A stretch of DNA of 34,638 bases from an uncultured Nitrospira sp. (GTDB lineage: Bacteria > Nitrospirota > Nitrospiria > Nitrospirales > Nitrospiraceae). The stretch's first letter is position 1, and the number at the start of each line of letters is the position of its first letter. The stretch covers positions 1 through 34,638 of the forward strand of contig CABVSA010000038.1 in the NCBI GenBank assembly GCA_902500805.1, read 5' to 3'. Shown in pieces: positions 22,804 to 32,473 of the stretch. Made by a program: the position numbers and the translations under genes. The notes beneath the pieces were generated by a model. That model saw only the letters and a list, made by a program, of their open reading frames with translations. It searched no databases and was not told where the DNA came from.

Positions 22804-23013
22804 AAACACCTCCCTTGGAGATTCTAGTATGTCCCGTCATGTGACTTATCGGAGGCTACGAGCAGAACTTTACGCGAAGGAGAATGCAGTGATGCAATCG
22901 ATATTAATCCACAGAAACGGACACTATGGGCTAGAGATGACAGTTCGTAAGACTTTAGGGGATCTCCGGTTCTGCCGATAGAATGGAGGTTCGAAGGTCT
23001 CTCACGCATACCT

Positions 23014-24945
23014 ATGACGGATTCCATGAATAGTGCTCCCTCGAATTCTTGGAACGGACCACTGAACGTCCTGACCAGTGATGATGCTCGCTTCTTGTTG
23101 GAAGCGGTCCCTGAGTCCATCTTCTTCCTCGATCGTGACAATCGCATTGGGCTGCTGAATGGCGAGGCACAGCAATTGGTCGGACAAACACGCACAGCGA
23201 TCGGGATAGGGTTTCACGACTTAATGGGCTGTCTCACCGTAGGGGAGAGCACTACTTCAGAATGCCCGTTCACGCGAATGAGAAGTACCGGAGAGCTCGT
23301 TGTGATTCCTTCTCATATATGGACTCGCGAGGATGGGACTCAATTTGAGCTGTCACTCTCCTTCTGGCCTCGATTACAGCAGGGAGTGTTTGTCGGAGGC
23401 GTCGTGATCGTTCGTGACTTGACCGATGTGATGGACGTTCAACGTGATGTGCAACGAGCGGCACGACTGGCCGAGGATGCGCCCAACCCCATCGTCGAGT
23501 TTGATGCGACGGGTGCCATGCTCTATGCCAACACAGGCATGTTGAATTTGATGGGACGGTGTGGGCTGCTCGATGCCGGGATTGAGGTGATGTTTCCAGG
23601 ACATCTTCCGGCCATGCTTCAGGAGTGTCTCTCTACTGATGTGTCTTTGCCTCGGGTTGAACATCTTGTGGGGGATCGTGTCATCGCGTGGTCGTTCTTT
23701 CCCCTCCGCGATCTTGAACTGATCCGTGCATATGGGCTCGATATTACCTCGGATGTCGCGTTGCGTCGTGCCAAGGAAGCGGCCGAGGAATCGGCACGGG
23801 CGAAGGGGATCTTTCTTGCCACCATGAGTCATGAGTTGAGGACTCCCATGAATGGTGTGTTGGGATGCACGCAACTCCTTCAAGATACCTCGTTAACCGA
23901 CCAGCAACGAGAGCTGATCGAGACGATGCATCGCTCCGCGGAAGCGTTACTGACATTGGTCAACGATATTCTGGATTTTTCAAAAATTGAGGCCGGGAAG
24001 ATGACCTTAGAGGTGGCCAATGTCAATCTGCGAGGACTCATTCGAGATATCACCACCTTAACGGATGGTTTGGCTGCTCAAAAAGATCTGACTGTTGCAG
24101 TCGAGATTGAATCGGACGTGCCGGAGGAGTTTCGTGGTGATCCAATCAGGTTGAGGCAGATCCTGTTCAATCTTGTGGGGAATGCGATCAAATTCACACA
24201 ACAGGGAGGCGTCACGATTGCGGTCGCTGTGAAACCCAGGCTTTCTGAAAACATGGACACGGTAGTGCTGCAATGGAGTGTCCGTGATACGGGTATCGGG
24301 TTGACTGCTGAACAACAGGCTCAATTGTTTAAAGCCTATGCCCAGGCAGAGGCGTCCACCGCAAGAAGATTCGGCGGGACCGGGCTTGGTCTTATGATTT
24401 GTCACCAGCTTGTCGAGCTGATGGGAGGAACCATCTCGGTCTCAAGCCAGTTCGGCGAAGGCAGCACTTTCAGCTATACCACCAATCTACTTCCGGCGAT
24501 TCTTCGGGAGGCCAGTACATTATCAGTGGGGACGGACCAATCCGCTTTCAGTGAGCAGGGGATCCCGAAGCGGGTATTGGTCGCGGATGACAACGAAATC
24601 AACCAGGTTGTGGCCTGTAAGTTCTTGCAAAAGTTAGGCTGTCAGGTTGAAGTGGCGCGTACAGGACGGGAAGCGGTGGAGGCTATTACGCGAACTGCAT
24701 ATGATATTGTTTTGATGGATTGTGAGATGCCAGAAATGGATGGGTATGAAGCGACACGCGAAATTCGTCGTCGTGAGGAAGGGGCACTCAATCATCTCCC
24801 GATCATGGCGCTCACCGGTCATGCCTCCGAGGAAGATGCTCAGAAGTGTCGCCAGGCTGGTATGGACAAGGTGGTGACCAAGCCGCTCACGCTGCCGGCC
24901 CTACGGGCAGGTCTTCAGGAATTGTTACGACCGCCCTCCACTTAG
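23014..24945 (+). CDS. Hybrid sensor histidine kinase (PAS-PAS-HisKA-HATPase-REC)
   Basis: 643 residues with no transmembrane segment, so probably a cytoplasmic sensor. A PAS domain (about 24-138, AVPESIFFLDRDNRIGLLNGEA) and a second PAS-like domain (about 150-250) precede the kinase. HisKA contains H273 in MSHELRTPMN. HATPase_c has N390 (NLVGNAIKF), DTGIGL (425-430) and GGTGLGL (454-460). The C-terminal receiver has D525/D526, D569 (VLMDCEMPEMDGYE) and K623. It would phosphorylate its own receiver and needs an outside HPt or regulator to pass the signal on. No partner is adjacent. The start could also be the ATG at 23026. Confidence 0.92.
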   Translation: MTDSMNSAPSNSWNGPLNVLTSDDARFLLEAVPESIFFLDRDNRIGLLNGEAQQLVGQTRTAIGIGFHDLMGCLTVGESTTSECPFTRMRSTGELVVIPSHIWTREDGTQFELSLSFWPRLQQGVFVGGVVIVRDLTDVMDVQRDVQRAARLAEDAPNPIVEFDATGAMLYANTGMLNLMGRCGLLDAGIEVMFPGHLPAMLQECLSTDVSLPRVEHLVGDRVIAWSFFPLRDLELIRAYGLDITSDVALRRAKEAAEESARAKGIFLATMSHELRTPMNGVLGCTQLLQDTSLTDQQRELIETMHRSAEALLTLVNDILDFSKIEAGKMTLEVANVNLRGLIRDITTLTDGLAAQKDLTVAVEIESDVPEEFRGDPIRLRQILFNLVGNAIKFTQQGGVTIAVAVKPRLSENMDTVVLQWSVRDTGIGLTAEQQAQLFKAYAQAEASTARRFGGTGLGLMICHQLVELMGGTISVSSQFGEGSTFSYTTNLLPAILREASTLSVGTDQSAFSEQGIPKRVLVADDNEINQVVACKFLQKLGCQVEVARTGREAVEAITRTAYDIVLMDCEMPEMDGYEATREIRRREEGALNHLPIMALTGHASEEDAQKCRQAGMDKVVTKPLTLPALRAGLQELLRPPST

Positions 24946-25012
24946 CTCCAAATCACAGTGCGGTTACACGGCAGGTAAAAGGAGGTAGATTCTCGCTCGC
25001 CAGTTCGGTAGA

Positions 25013-25597
25013 GTGGCGTGTATGGTCCCTGATTCTCCAGCTGGTCGCGTGATCCTCTATAGTGACTTTAACTGTCCGTTCTGTTACGCCCTGCACGAAA
25101 GACTGCATGATGTGGGTGTGATCGACCGTTGCGAGTGGCGCGGAGTCCAGCATGCACCGCAGTTGCCGCGTCCCATGAAGCCGTGGAGCGGCTCATTAGG
25201 TGCGGAGCTTCGACATGAAGTGACGATGGTGCAGCGGCTGGCTCCAGGATTGCCGATCGCGTTACCATCTGGAAAGCCGAATACGCTTCCGGCGATTGAA
25301 CACGGGATCGCGCTCTTCCAAAAGGAACCACGGGTGGGGATGGATTTTGTTCGGCGAACGTACCGAGCCTTCTGGTGCGAGGGGCGAGACATTTCTGATC
25401 CGGTGGTATTGAAGGAGTTGGCAGGGGAGCATGTCGTGGAGAACGGTGATGGGCAGAGCCAGGTTCTTGCTCAGAAATGGGAAACCGCCTGGCATGCGAC
25501 TGGTCAAAACGGAGTGCCACTCCTTGTGTCGTCGGATGGTGATTTGCTCGTCGGCTGTGTGCCGGTCGAACATGTGAGGCAGTTCTTTCAAGTCTAG
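25013..25597 (+). CDS. DsbA/FrnE-family thioredoxin-like oxidoreductase
   Basis: 194 residues. The thioredoxin fold begins at VILYSDFNCPFCYALHERL with the redox motif C21-P-F-C24. A long all-helical insertion follows, then the cis-Pro loop NGVPLLV near 167-173. This matches the DSBA-like/2-hydroxychromene-2-carboxylate isomerase superfamily. No signal peptide is present, so a cytoplasmic disulfide or glutathione-linked role is likely. The start is uncertain: GTG 25013 and ATG 25022 lack close ribosome sites, while a strong AAAGGAGG lies 25-33 bp upstream of the GTG, near an in-frame ATT. Confidence 0.8.
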   Translation: MACMVPDSPAGRVILYSDFNCPFCYALHERLHDVGVIDRCEWRGVQHAPQLPRPMKPWSGSLGAELRHEVTMVQRLAPGLPIALPSGKPNTLPAIEHGIALFQKEPRVGMDFVRRTYRAFWCEGRDISDPVVLKELAGEHVVENGDGQSQVLAQKWETAWHATGQNGVPLLVSSDGDLLVGCVPVEHVRQFFQV

Positions 25598-25690
25598 AGA
25601 GTCATTGACCTAGACGACAGCTCTTCCTGCCCTGTTCCCAGGGATTTTCCAATGATCCATCCAACTTGATGACAGAGCAGGGTCTTGAGA

Positions 25691-26605
25691 TCAGCCATGT
25701 GTTGGTGCGGATCCAAGACGATCAACAAAAGTTAGCTCGGCAACTGCAGATTTATCGAGATCACCTTTTCCCTGGACGATCAACCGTTGATATTGAGCAA
25801 GGGTTGCTTCTGCCACGGGGAGCGAAAGGCCGAGATTCTTAGCCAAGTTGAGGGCGATGGCGGAGTCCTTTGCGGCATGGGCCGCAGAAAAGTAACAGTC
25901 ATGCGCACGTTGTTGCATGTCTTCTCCGTCCGTTTCCAAGACTCGTGACGCGGCACCTGTTTGACTAAACACGTCGCGCAGGAGGGTGAGGTCGATCCCA
26001 AGCGCTGCTCCGAGCCCAAGTCCTTCCGCCAATGCAGCGGTATTGCTGTTCATCACCATATTCACCAGGGCCTTGACCTTTGCCGCTTCACCGGCTGGAC
26101 CGATGTAGCGGATTGTTGTTGCGAGCCTGCCAAGGATAGTCTCTGCACGAGCAAAGGCCTCGGGCTTGCCTCCGCACATGAGATATAAGGTGCCGTTTCT
26201 AGCCTGCGTGATACTTCCTGCCATGCAGGCTTCAAGGCACAATCCCCTCCGCTCAGTGACCAAGCCCTCAATGTCTTGATGGGTCCCGGGAGAGAGGGTG
26301 GCGCAATTGATAAAGAGCCGACCTCGAGCGTTACCGAAGAGACTGGTTTGGTCGGTTGCAGAGAAGATCGCACGCATCGCCGCATCATCTGACACCACCG
26401 TGATGATGACGGATGACCGGTCAGCAACCTCAGCCGGTGTCTGTGCCGGGTAGACACGAAGTTCATTCGCCAAGTCAACGGCGGCTGCGGAATGGAGATC
26501 GTAGACCGATGTCAGATGGAGGCCGCGTTCATGGAGACAACGAGCCATATTGGCGCCCATTCGGCCGATCCCGACGAAGCCAATACGCTCAGTTGGTTCA
26601 GTCAT
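25691..26605 (-). CDS. NAD(P)-dependent beta-hydroxyacid dehydrogenase (3-hydroxyisobutyrate dehydrogenase family)
   Basis: 304 residues from the ATG at 26605; an ATG at 26623 is an alternative start without a ribosome site. The Rossmann signature is IGFVGIGRMGANMARCL. The family substrate-binding segment is CLEACMAGSITQARNGTLYLMCGG, and the catalytic-Lys region is GPAGEAAKVKALVNMVMNSNTAALAEGLGL, with the K in the position used by this family. It oxidises or reduces short hydroxy acids or semialdehydes such as 3-hydroxyisobutyrate, tartronate semialdehyde or succinic semialdehyde. The substrate cannot be told from sequence. Confidence 0.88.
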   Translation of the reverse strand: MTEPTERIGFVGIGRMGANMARCLHERGLHLTSVYDLHSAAAVDLANELRVYPAQTPAEVADRSSVIITVVSDDAAMRAIFSATDQTSLFGNARGRLFINCATLSPGTHQDIEGLVTERRGLCLEACMAGSITQARNGTLYLMCGGKPEAFARAETILGRLATTIRYIGPAGEAAKVKALVNMVMNSNTAALAEGLGLGAALGIDLTLLRDVFSQTGAASRVLETDGEDMQQRAHDCYFSAAHAAKDSAIALNLAKNLGLSLPVAEATLAQYQRLIVQGKGDLDKSAVAELTFVDRLGSAPTHG

Positions 26606-26641
26606 ACGAGGTGATCCTGGCATGATCGATGGTCGTCATTG

Positions 26642-27922
26642 CTAGAGCTGACGGGGTTCTGTGGATTGCGGTTGTTGCAGTTTGTTCCATTTGAGAGTGG
26701 TTTTTCCGTCCGTGGTGGTAAATCCATGATCGTTGAAGGCGATCACGCTCACACGTTGTTGCTTTTTCTGTGCCGGGTGCAGTTGAGGAAGCCCGTCCTT
26801 CGATTGAACCGTTCCCTTGAGACTGTCTACGATCAATAAATCCGTTGCTGCCGATGGCTGGATGGCCCACACAAAGGTGGCAGGACCGCCGGCATAGGTG
26901 CCGGAGCCTTCCCATTGCCCGATGAGGTCAGGGTCAACGGTCTTGAGTTGGAAGACAGGTACGCTCGTCGCTTCTCGCCGGAGGTTCCAGAGTTCAGCCG
27001 GAATGCGCGCAGGGTTCTGATCGGACACGAGCCGCTTCCAATTCGCCTGAACACTTCCGGTCGTGGCGAATGCATTCGGTGCGCTGATTCGATAGGTTCC
27101 TTTCCATCCGAGCCCTTTGAATGTGTTCGCTCGTTCCAGGGACCACAAGCCGGATTCGGCATTCAAGATGCCATCGAATTCCATCATCGACGAGAGCGAC
27201 CATTCCAAGTTCGGTTTGATGACCAGCAGGAGGTCATGCTGTGTCGTGCCACGTGAGACGCGAGTATGCCAGGTCCCGATCAGGTTCGTCGGATCAATGG
27301 ACGTGGATTTCTTGGGTCCGTCCTGAAGAGCCTCAGGAGCCGGACGGATTTGGGTGAGTGTCACGGGGGCTGCGCGAGAGCCGGTCTCCCGGTGTGAATT
27401 CTGCTCCGCGGTGGGGCTGGTGACCGTGGAGGGGATGGTTGCGGTCAAGGTGGCACCATACCGCTCGGCAACCGCCCGACTCAACCTGGTGACGGCGTCA
27501 GCGAGGTGCTTCTGTTTTGTCGAGGCGACGATCACGGTGATCAGCTCATCCTCGTGCAGAAATGTCAGGCGGGAGAGAGAGGCCGAATCGACTCTGACCG
27601 CGCCTTCGCCAAGGCCCGGGATCAGCCGACTGTCACGCCGAAGCCGCTCCTTGTTGAACCAAGCCCGCCGGTCCTGACCGGAGCTATCATGGAGTTGAAC
27701 GGTGACAGTATTGCCATCACTCCGATGGGCCTTGAAGAGGCATGTTTTGGGTTCAGACGGTGTCCCTTCTTCTACTGGCTCCCCAAGCGCCTGTTGAGCC
27801 TCTTCGACAGTGACCAGTGCGCAGGGGTCGGTGGTCGAGCCGAATAGACTCCCGACCTTTCCACAGGAGAGTAGAGCGAGGGGGAGGAGAAGCGACGTAT
27901 AGGATCGTATGGAGCGGAGCAT
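26642..27922 (-). CDS. DUF3558-like lipoprotein
   Basis: 426 residues from the ATG at 27922. This start gives a short basic, hydrophobic signal with lipobox ALLSC (Cys20). The longer open frame adds 18 residues without a signal. The first domain (about 30-135, DPCALVTVEEAQQALGEPV then CLF) matches DUF3558-type lipoprotein domains. The second half has two related beta-rich segments, LIGTWHTRVS with LLLVIKPNLEW and LIGQWEGSG with FVWAIQPSAA, so it probably contains a duplicated lipocalin-like module. It is probably attached to a membrane facing the periplasm. The function is unknown. Confidence 0.72.
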   Translation of the reverse strand: MLRSIRSYTSLLLPLALLSCGKVGSLFGSTTDPCALVTVEEAQQALGEPVEEGTPSEPKTCLFKAHRSDGNTVTVQLHDSSGQDRRAWFNKERLRRDSRLIPGLGEGAVRVDSASLSRLTFLHEDELITVIVASTKQKHLADAVTRLSRAVAERYGATLTATIPSTVTSPTAEQNSHRETGSRAAPVTLTQIRPAPEALQDGPKKSTSIDPTNLIGTWHTRVSRGTTQHDLLLVIKPNLEWSLSSMMEFDGILNAESGLWSLERANTFKGLGWKGTYRISAPNAFATTGSVQANWKRLVSDQNPARIPAELWNLRREATSVPVFQLKTVDPDLIGQWEGSGTYAGGPATFVWAIQPSAATDLLIVDSLKGTVQSKDGLPQLHPAQKKQQRVSVIAFNDHGFTTTDGKTTLKWNKLQQPQSTEPRQL

Positions 27923-28068
27923 TACACTCTGAACTCGGTCATGACTGGTGGGGAATTGTACCGCGAACCGGATCACAAGTGCCAGGGGGGTACACTGGGA
28001 GTGTGGGACGCCTCCCTGTGCGTCCTACGTAGGGCCTGGTCATCTGAGCGCGTGAAAACCGTTGGAGC

Positions 28069-28488
28069 TCAATCGGCCAAGAATGTGAGTGCCGCTCCGT
28101 TGATACAGTATCGGAGGCCTGTGGGTTTGGGGCCATCCTTAAAAACATGTCCCTGGTGGCCTTCGCATCGGGCACAGTGGACCTCTGTCCGAGGGATAAA
28201 GAGTGCAAAGTCTGTTCGAGTTTCTACGACGCGAGGATCGATCGGTTGCCAAAAACTCGGCCAGCCGGTCCCGCTATCGAACTTATGCGCAGACGAAAAC
28301 AGTGGGAGGTCGCACCCTGCACAGTAGTACGTGCCGGCCTGGTGATTCTCATGCAGAGGGTTGACGAATGCTCGCTCCGTATCTTCATGTCGTAAGACCC
28401 GATAGGCCGTGGTGGACAGTTGTCGCTTCCATTCCTCCTCCGTCTTGGTGACCTTTACGATGGGATCAATCTGGAGTTTAGGCGGCAT
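28069..28488 (-). CDS. msrB: Peptide-methionine (R)-S-oxide reductase MsrB
   Basis: 139 residues with AAAGGAGAC before the ATG. Two CxxC pairs bind zinc (C56/C59 in CAGC and C105/C108 in CARC). Other family features are GTGWPSF (73-79), GHVF and the catalytic motif RYC128IN. There is no signal peptide, so it repairs oxidised methionine in the cytoplasm using thioredoxin. The length fits a free-standing MsrB. The usual resolving cysteine between the first zinc pair and the GWPSF motif is absent, as in many MsrB proteins. Confidence 0.96.
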   Translation of the reverse strand: MPPKLQIDPIVKVTKTEEEWKRQLSTTAYRVLRHEDTERAFVNPLHENHQAGTYYCAGCDLPLFSSAHKFDSGTGWPSFWQPIDPRVVETRTDFALFIPRTEVHCARCEGHQGHVFKDGPKPTGLRYCINGAALTFLAD

Positions 28489-28697
28489 TGAATGTCTCCT
28501 TTGTATGTTGTGATCACTGCTTCAGAGTCGAGTGAGACGTCGTTGTCTTACATCAGATGTATCACGGCCCCGCAGGTGTGGAGCAGTGCTCAAAAATGGT
28601 ACGAGGCACAAGCCTGGAATGCAAGTGCCCAATATGACGTGTGAGGAAATGAGATCAACGACTCGGAGTGAGGGCGACCAACCAAGCAATTTGGTTG

Positions 28698-29246
28698 TTA
28701 CTGATAGGCAGAACTCCTGCGAAGCAACTTCCACATGGTGCTGACGGATGGATGAGGCTCCGTGAACTCAGGTTCACTGAGATTGATGTGGATGGTGTAA
28801 AGGCGGCTGCTTACGTTCGAAATTTGCGACACGGGATACCAACATTCATATCGCTGCTCCCAGCAGTCGCGATAGGCCAATCGCAAGTAACACCGGCTCA
28901 ACAGCTTTGTGCGGATCGGCGCGTTCGGACCAAGGACGATCGGGACGGAGTGTGTCTGATAGCGAGGGCCTTGGGGGTGGAAGGCTTTGACGGAAAAAGT
29001 ACCATCCCATCCACTGAGCTGAAGGAGGAAGTCGTAGGCGACTCCTGGCCCCGTATTTTCTAACTCCGGCGTGAAGGTAATTGTGTCTTCGGCTTTCAAT
29101 GTTGACAAGTTGGTGATGCGAACGGCAGGGACATGCTGTTGATACCGTTCTTTAGTTGTCCGACTGATTCGACGGAGCCACGCGACACCCGTACCTATGA
29201 GGACAACGAGGACGAGGAACAGAGTGAGGAACATGAGAAAGTCCAT
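28698..29246 (-). CDS. Membrane-anchored protein of unknown function
   Basis: 182 residues. One N-terminal transmembrane helix (about 4-24, LMFLTLFLVLVVLIGTGVAWL) is followed by a basic stretch and a likely beta-sandwich (about 42-165; TFTPELENTGPGVAYDFLLQL and SRCYLRLAYRDCWEQRYECWY). The pattern of an N-terminal strand, then ENTGPGVAYD, resembles CARDB/Ig-like domains, but this is only an impression. Cysteines 119, 128 and 135 could form a disulfide. No close ribosome site is visible. The gene is followed on the same strand, across 209 bp, by msrB. Confidence 0.6.
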   Translation of the reverse strand: MDFLMFLTLFLVLVVLIGTGVAWLRRISRTTKERYQQHVPAVRITNLSTLKAEDTITFTPELENTGPGVAYDFLLQLSGWDGTFSVKAFHPQGPRYQTHSVPIVLGPNAPIRTKLLSRCYLRLAYRDCWEQRYECWYPVSQISNVSSRLYTIHINLSEPEFTEPHPSVSTMWKLLRRSSAYQ

Positions 29247-29354
29247 GGTGTTGCGAGGCTATGCCACGAATGGTCTCCGGGATGAGGGCGGAGAAACCCT
29301 ACCCGCCGGAGCGGTGCCTGTCAACAGTGGGCGAGGAGGGTTGGAGTGGGTGGT

Positions 29355-29912
29355 TTATTTTGTCCGAAGCGAGGTGGCTTTGATGAGATCGGCGACCGGG
29401 AAGCCGATCTGTTGAGCGTTGGCCACGAGCTCCTGATAAATGGCGTCATCGAGTTGCGGTGTACGCGACAGAATCCAAAGATAGTGGCGGTCAGGGGTGC
29501 CGACCATGGCTACGGTGTAGTTGGGGTCGAGTTCGAGGATCCAGTAATTACCTTCCCGGGATGGGCCAACGAGCCGCGCGAAGAAATTGTCGAAGGTCAC
29601 CATCAGTTTGGCATTGCTGGTACTATCGACGACCGTTGCAACGCCGTCGGCTTGGTCCACAGTCCCACGGGCGGTGAGACATTCGTTGTGCACATCTACC
29701 GTGCCATCCTGCCGGATCGTATACGTTGCTTTTGACTCAACGCAGTGTCGTTGGAACCACATAGGGAGTCGAGCGATCTCATACCATGCTCCAGCGTATC
29801 GAGCCAGATCCACTGAGGAGACGGTCTGAAGTGCCTGTTTCGGCTCGATCCCGACACAACTTGTGATGATGAAGGACCAGCCAATTAGGAAGAGTAGAGA
29901 CATAACCTTCAC
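29355..29912 (-). CDS. blc: Bacterial lipocalin (Blc-like lipoprotein)
   Basis: 185 residues from GTG 29912, supported by GGGGAG 6 bp upstream; an ATG at 29903 is an alternative. A signal peptide with lipobox ITSC (Cys19) indicates a lipoprotein. The lipocalin signature DLARYAGAWYEIARLPMWFQ is followed by further strands (NYWILELDPNYTVAMVGTP) and LWILSRTPQLDD, matching the Blc family. Blc proteins bind lysophospholipids or fatty acids at the outer membrane and are linked to envelope stress. Confidence 0.93.
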   Translation of the reverse strand: MKVMSLLFLIGWSFIITSCVGIEPKQALQTVSSVDLARYAGAWYEIARLPMWFQRHCVESKATYTIRQDGTVDVHNECLTARGTVDQADGVATVVDSTSNAKLMVTFDNFFARLVGPSREGNYWILELDPNYTVAMVGTPDRHYLWILSRTPQLDDAIYQELVANAQQIGFPVADLIKATSLRTK

Positions 29913-30109
29913 AGCAGGCTCCCCATAGAGAGTTCACATCATCGCGAGAGTTCAATAATGCTCTCGATAGACTACCTCGGCGACCGAGTCAATGGAAAGG
30001 TTGGTCCGGAGCCGTGTGGAAGGGCTTCTCACCATGAATGTGTGTACAGGATGGCATCCGAACGGTGGATCAAGGCAGCTGTCGTGAAGGTGGAACACGC
30101 CGGCTGAAA

Positions 30110-31459
30110 TTAGGCCGCGCGACGGACGGGTGTGCGCTCTTCTGTGATGCGTCCAGCGGCCTGGTCGTTTAATGCCGTCTTGTGCTCAACAATGTGCTGC
30201 TCAAACAGTAATCGTGCTCCCGGTTTACAGGTGAGGTAGGCCCAGACCCATTTACACATCACTCGGACAGGGTGTCTGATGCCGATGAGGATGAAGATGT
30301 GAACGACATACCAAAGTGACCAAGCCATGCGACCCAATGTGTGGAACGGTCCGAGTTGAGCTGCGGCCTGGGCCCATCCGATCGTGACCATCCTGCCACG
30401 GCCGTGGTAGGTAAATGGTAGGCGGTGTGCTGGTGGTAAATCCTCATTAATCAACGTAGCAACATACCGCCCCTCACTGATGGCGACGGGAGCAATGCCG
30501 GGGAGTGGTGTACCGTTACGGTCAAGACAGTGCGCAGCATCGCCGATCACGAAGATCCATGGGTCCTGCGGGATGGTCAAATCCGGTTGAACCTTGATCC
30601 GGCCACAGAGATCCTGATCCACTCCAAGGGTACGTAAGAGTGGTGAGGGCTTTGTGCCGGCCGCCCAGAGCACATTGGTGGACGCGATCCATTCGTCACC
30701 GAGCATGACCCCACCGGCACGAACGGCAGTCACAGGTGTATTGAGTTTGACGGTCACTCCCATTCGGTGAAGTGCGGCAAGAGCTTTCGCGGAAAGCTTC
30801 GGGTCAAGCTCGGAGAGAATGCGTGAGCCAGCTTCCACAAGTGTGATGGAAAGATTTTCCACACGCAGGTGTGGATAGTCTGGCCCCATGGTCTTTCTTC
30901 CGAGATCGAGTAGTGCGCCGGCGAGCTCAACACCTGTGGGGCCACCTCCCACGATGACGAAGCTGAGGCGGCTTTGCTTGCCGGTGTCGGCCTTCTGCCG
31001 CTCTGCTTCTTCAAACGCGAGGAGGATGCGTTCCCGTAATTTAACAGCATCCCCTATGGTCTTGAGTCCAGGTGCGAACGATTCCCACTCGTTGTGTCCG
31101 AAATACGCGTGGCGTACTCCCGGTGCGACGATAAGGGCGTCAAATTCGATGGGTGTATTGTGACGGAGGTGGACTATGTGCGCGGTGTGATCGAGGGACA
31201 CGACCTCATCCATGACGATCTGCACGTTGGGTTGTGAGCGAAACACTGTTCGTAATGGCCATGCGATATCACCGGGTGACAACGAAGCAGTGGCCACTTG
31301 ATAGAGCAACGGCTGGAAGACATGGTGATTGGTGCGGTCGATCAGGATGACATCGGCATCGCGCAAGCAGCGTGCTGCTGTCATCCCTCCAAACCCACCC
31401 CCGATGATGACCACGCGCTTGCGAGTCATGGGGTGAGCGAGACGGGCAGGTGTATTCAC
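30110..31459 (-). CDS. ndh: Type II NADH:quinone oxidoreductase (NDH-2)
   Basis: 449 residues from GTG 31459; ATG 31429 is the alternative. The FAD-binding motif is VVIIGGGFGGMTAA (about 16-29) and the NADH-binding motif is FVIVGGGPTGVELAGALLD. The flavin C-terminal signature includes IFVIGDAAHC. A C-terminal amphipathic/hydrophobic region (about 385-430, WSLWYVVHIFILIGIRHPVRV) provides membrane attachment. The enzyme passes electrons from NADH to quinone without pumping protons. It stands alone with an intergenic region on both sides. Confidence 0.92.
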   Translation of the reverse strand: MNTPARLAHPMTRKRVVIIGGGFGGMTAARCLRDADVILIDRTNHHVFQPLLYQVATASLSPGDIAWPLRTVFRSQPNVQIVMDEVVSLDHTAHIVHLRHNTPIEFDALIVAPGVRHAYFGHNEWESFAPGLKTIGDAVKLRERILLAFEEAERQKADTGKQSRLSFVIVGGGPTGVELAGALLDLGRKTMGPDYPHLRVENLSITLVEAGSRILSELDPKLSAKALAALHRMGVTVKLNTPVTAVRAGGVMLGDEWIASTNVLWAAGTKPSPLLRTLGVDQDLCGRIKVQPDLTIPQDPWIFVIGDAAHCLDRNGTPLPGIAPVAISEGRYVATLINEDLPPAHRLPFTYHGRGRMVTIGWAQAAAQLGPFHTLGRMAWSLWYVVHIFILIGIRHPVRVMCKWVWAYLTCKPGARLLFEQHIVEHKTALNDQAAGRITEERTPVRRAA

Positions 31460-31703
31460 CGGTTCGTGTCCTCACATGAATCAGGGGAGGTGCGAGGGCA
31501 TTCTGATGAAAGCAGCAGGGTGAATGGTTCTCCACGGCCTGCGTAGGGGTCTTCTCGTTACTTCATCGGCTGCTGTGGCATTTTCTTGAGCTCGATGGAT
31601 GGTACGGCTCCCTGTCTTGGTTTCATGGGTGATCCTGCTACACTTACTTCGATGGATTGAAGCCTCGTGTTCTATCCTGGGCGAAAAGCAAGGAGTCCTC
31701 CAT

Positions 31704-32444
31704 ATGGGTTTCCGTACCTGTTTGTGGATGATGAGATTTGTATGGTGTGTCGTCGTCGTGCTCATGAGCGGGGGATGTTCGAGTAACTACTATACGGCCA
31801 ACGTGAATGGTGAGCAGAAGGTCTATAGGGTGGACGAGCGAGGTGGGAAGACGCTGGTGTATGAAATCGATCTCCAAGGGAAGACGACTGTCTATGATGC
31901 CAATGATCCGATGGCCAAGCGGCAAGTGGCGTCGCAAGAAGTGGCTGGGGAGCTCAATCTAAAGACAAATGAACGACTTGCCCAGTCAAATAATGGGTCA
32001 AGGCGCCAGCCGAATGAACCCATCTATGTGGATCTTGCGCCAGCTATATTGGATGACCAGATGCAGAAGGCTGAGCGAGCTAAAGGAGCAGTGGCAGAAC
32101 AGATTCGAAGTGAGTTCGTCGCAGACCCCATGATTAAACTCATCGAGCGAGATCAGGAACGGTCAGGGTTATTGAAGCCCCATCTGTCGGCTGGGGCAGA
32201 TGTCGAGGTCTTGCCGAAGGTGTCATTGAAGGAGGCATACGGAATCGATCGAAAAACCGGGAAACCTGTCAAGATGTTGGCGGTTGTGTTTGAAGCCACG
32301 ATCACATCACAGACCCCACCTGCGACCTATACCGTATCGGAGTCCGGTCATGCTCAACGGAACCTCGAAGTCTCCAAGCGCTTCGCAAAGCAGGTCAAAC
32401 AAGTCATCCTGCAACAGATCGGACCGACCATTCCCGCTCACTAG
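31704..32444 (+). CDS. Lipoprotein of unknown function
   Basis: 246 residues from the ATG at 31704, set by AAGGAG 10 bp upstream. The signal ends in MSGGC (lipobox, Cys25). The next segment (about 28-62, TANVNGEQKVYRVDERGGKTLVYEIDLQGKTTVYDAN) has three short beta repeats of the form (V/T)(V/Y)x(V/Y)D. A longer mixed domain (about 100-246) follows, with a region LAVVFEATITSQTPPATYTV. I recognise no family. It is divergent from ndh and convergent with the Rieske fusion gene. Confidence 0.7.
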   Translation: MGFRTCLWMMRFVWCVVVVLMSGGCSSNYYTANVNGEQKVYRVDERGGKTLVYEIDLQGKTTVYDANDPMAKRQVASQEVAGELNLKTNERLAQSNNGSRRQPNEPIYVDLAPAILDDQMQKAERAKGAVAEQIRSEFVADPMIKLIERDQERSGLLKPHLSAGADVEVLPKVSLKEAYGIDRKTGKPVKMLAVVFEATITSQTPPATYTVSESGHAQRNLEVSKRFAKQVKQVILQQIGPTIPAH

Positions 32445-32473
32445 TGGACCGTATCGTACCTACTGCAAAAATA

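Noticed and set aside
28522..28734. Short frames on both strands between msrB and the membrane-anchored gene
   Set aside because: No ribosome site or family resemblance on either strand; they mirror each other.
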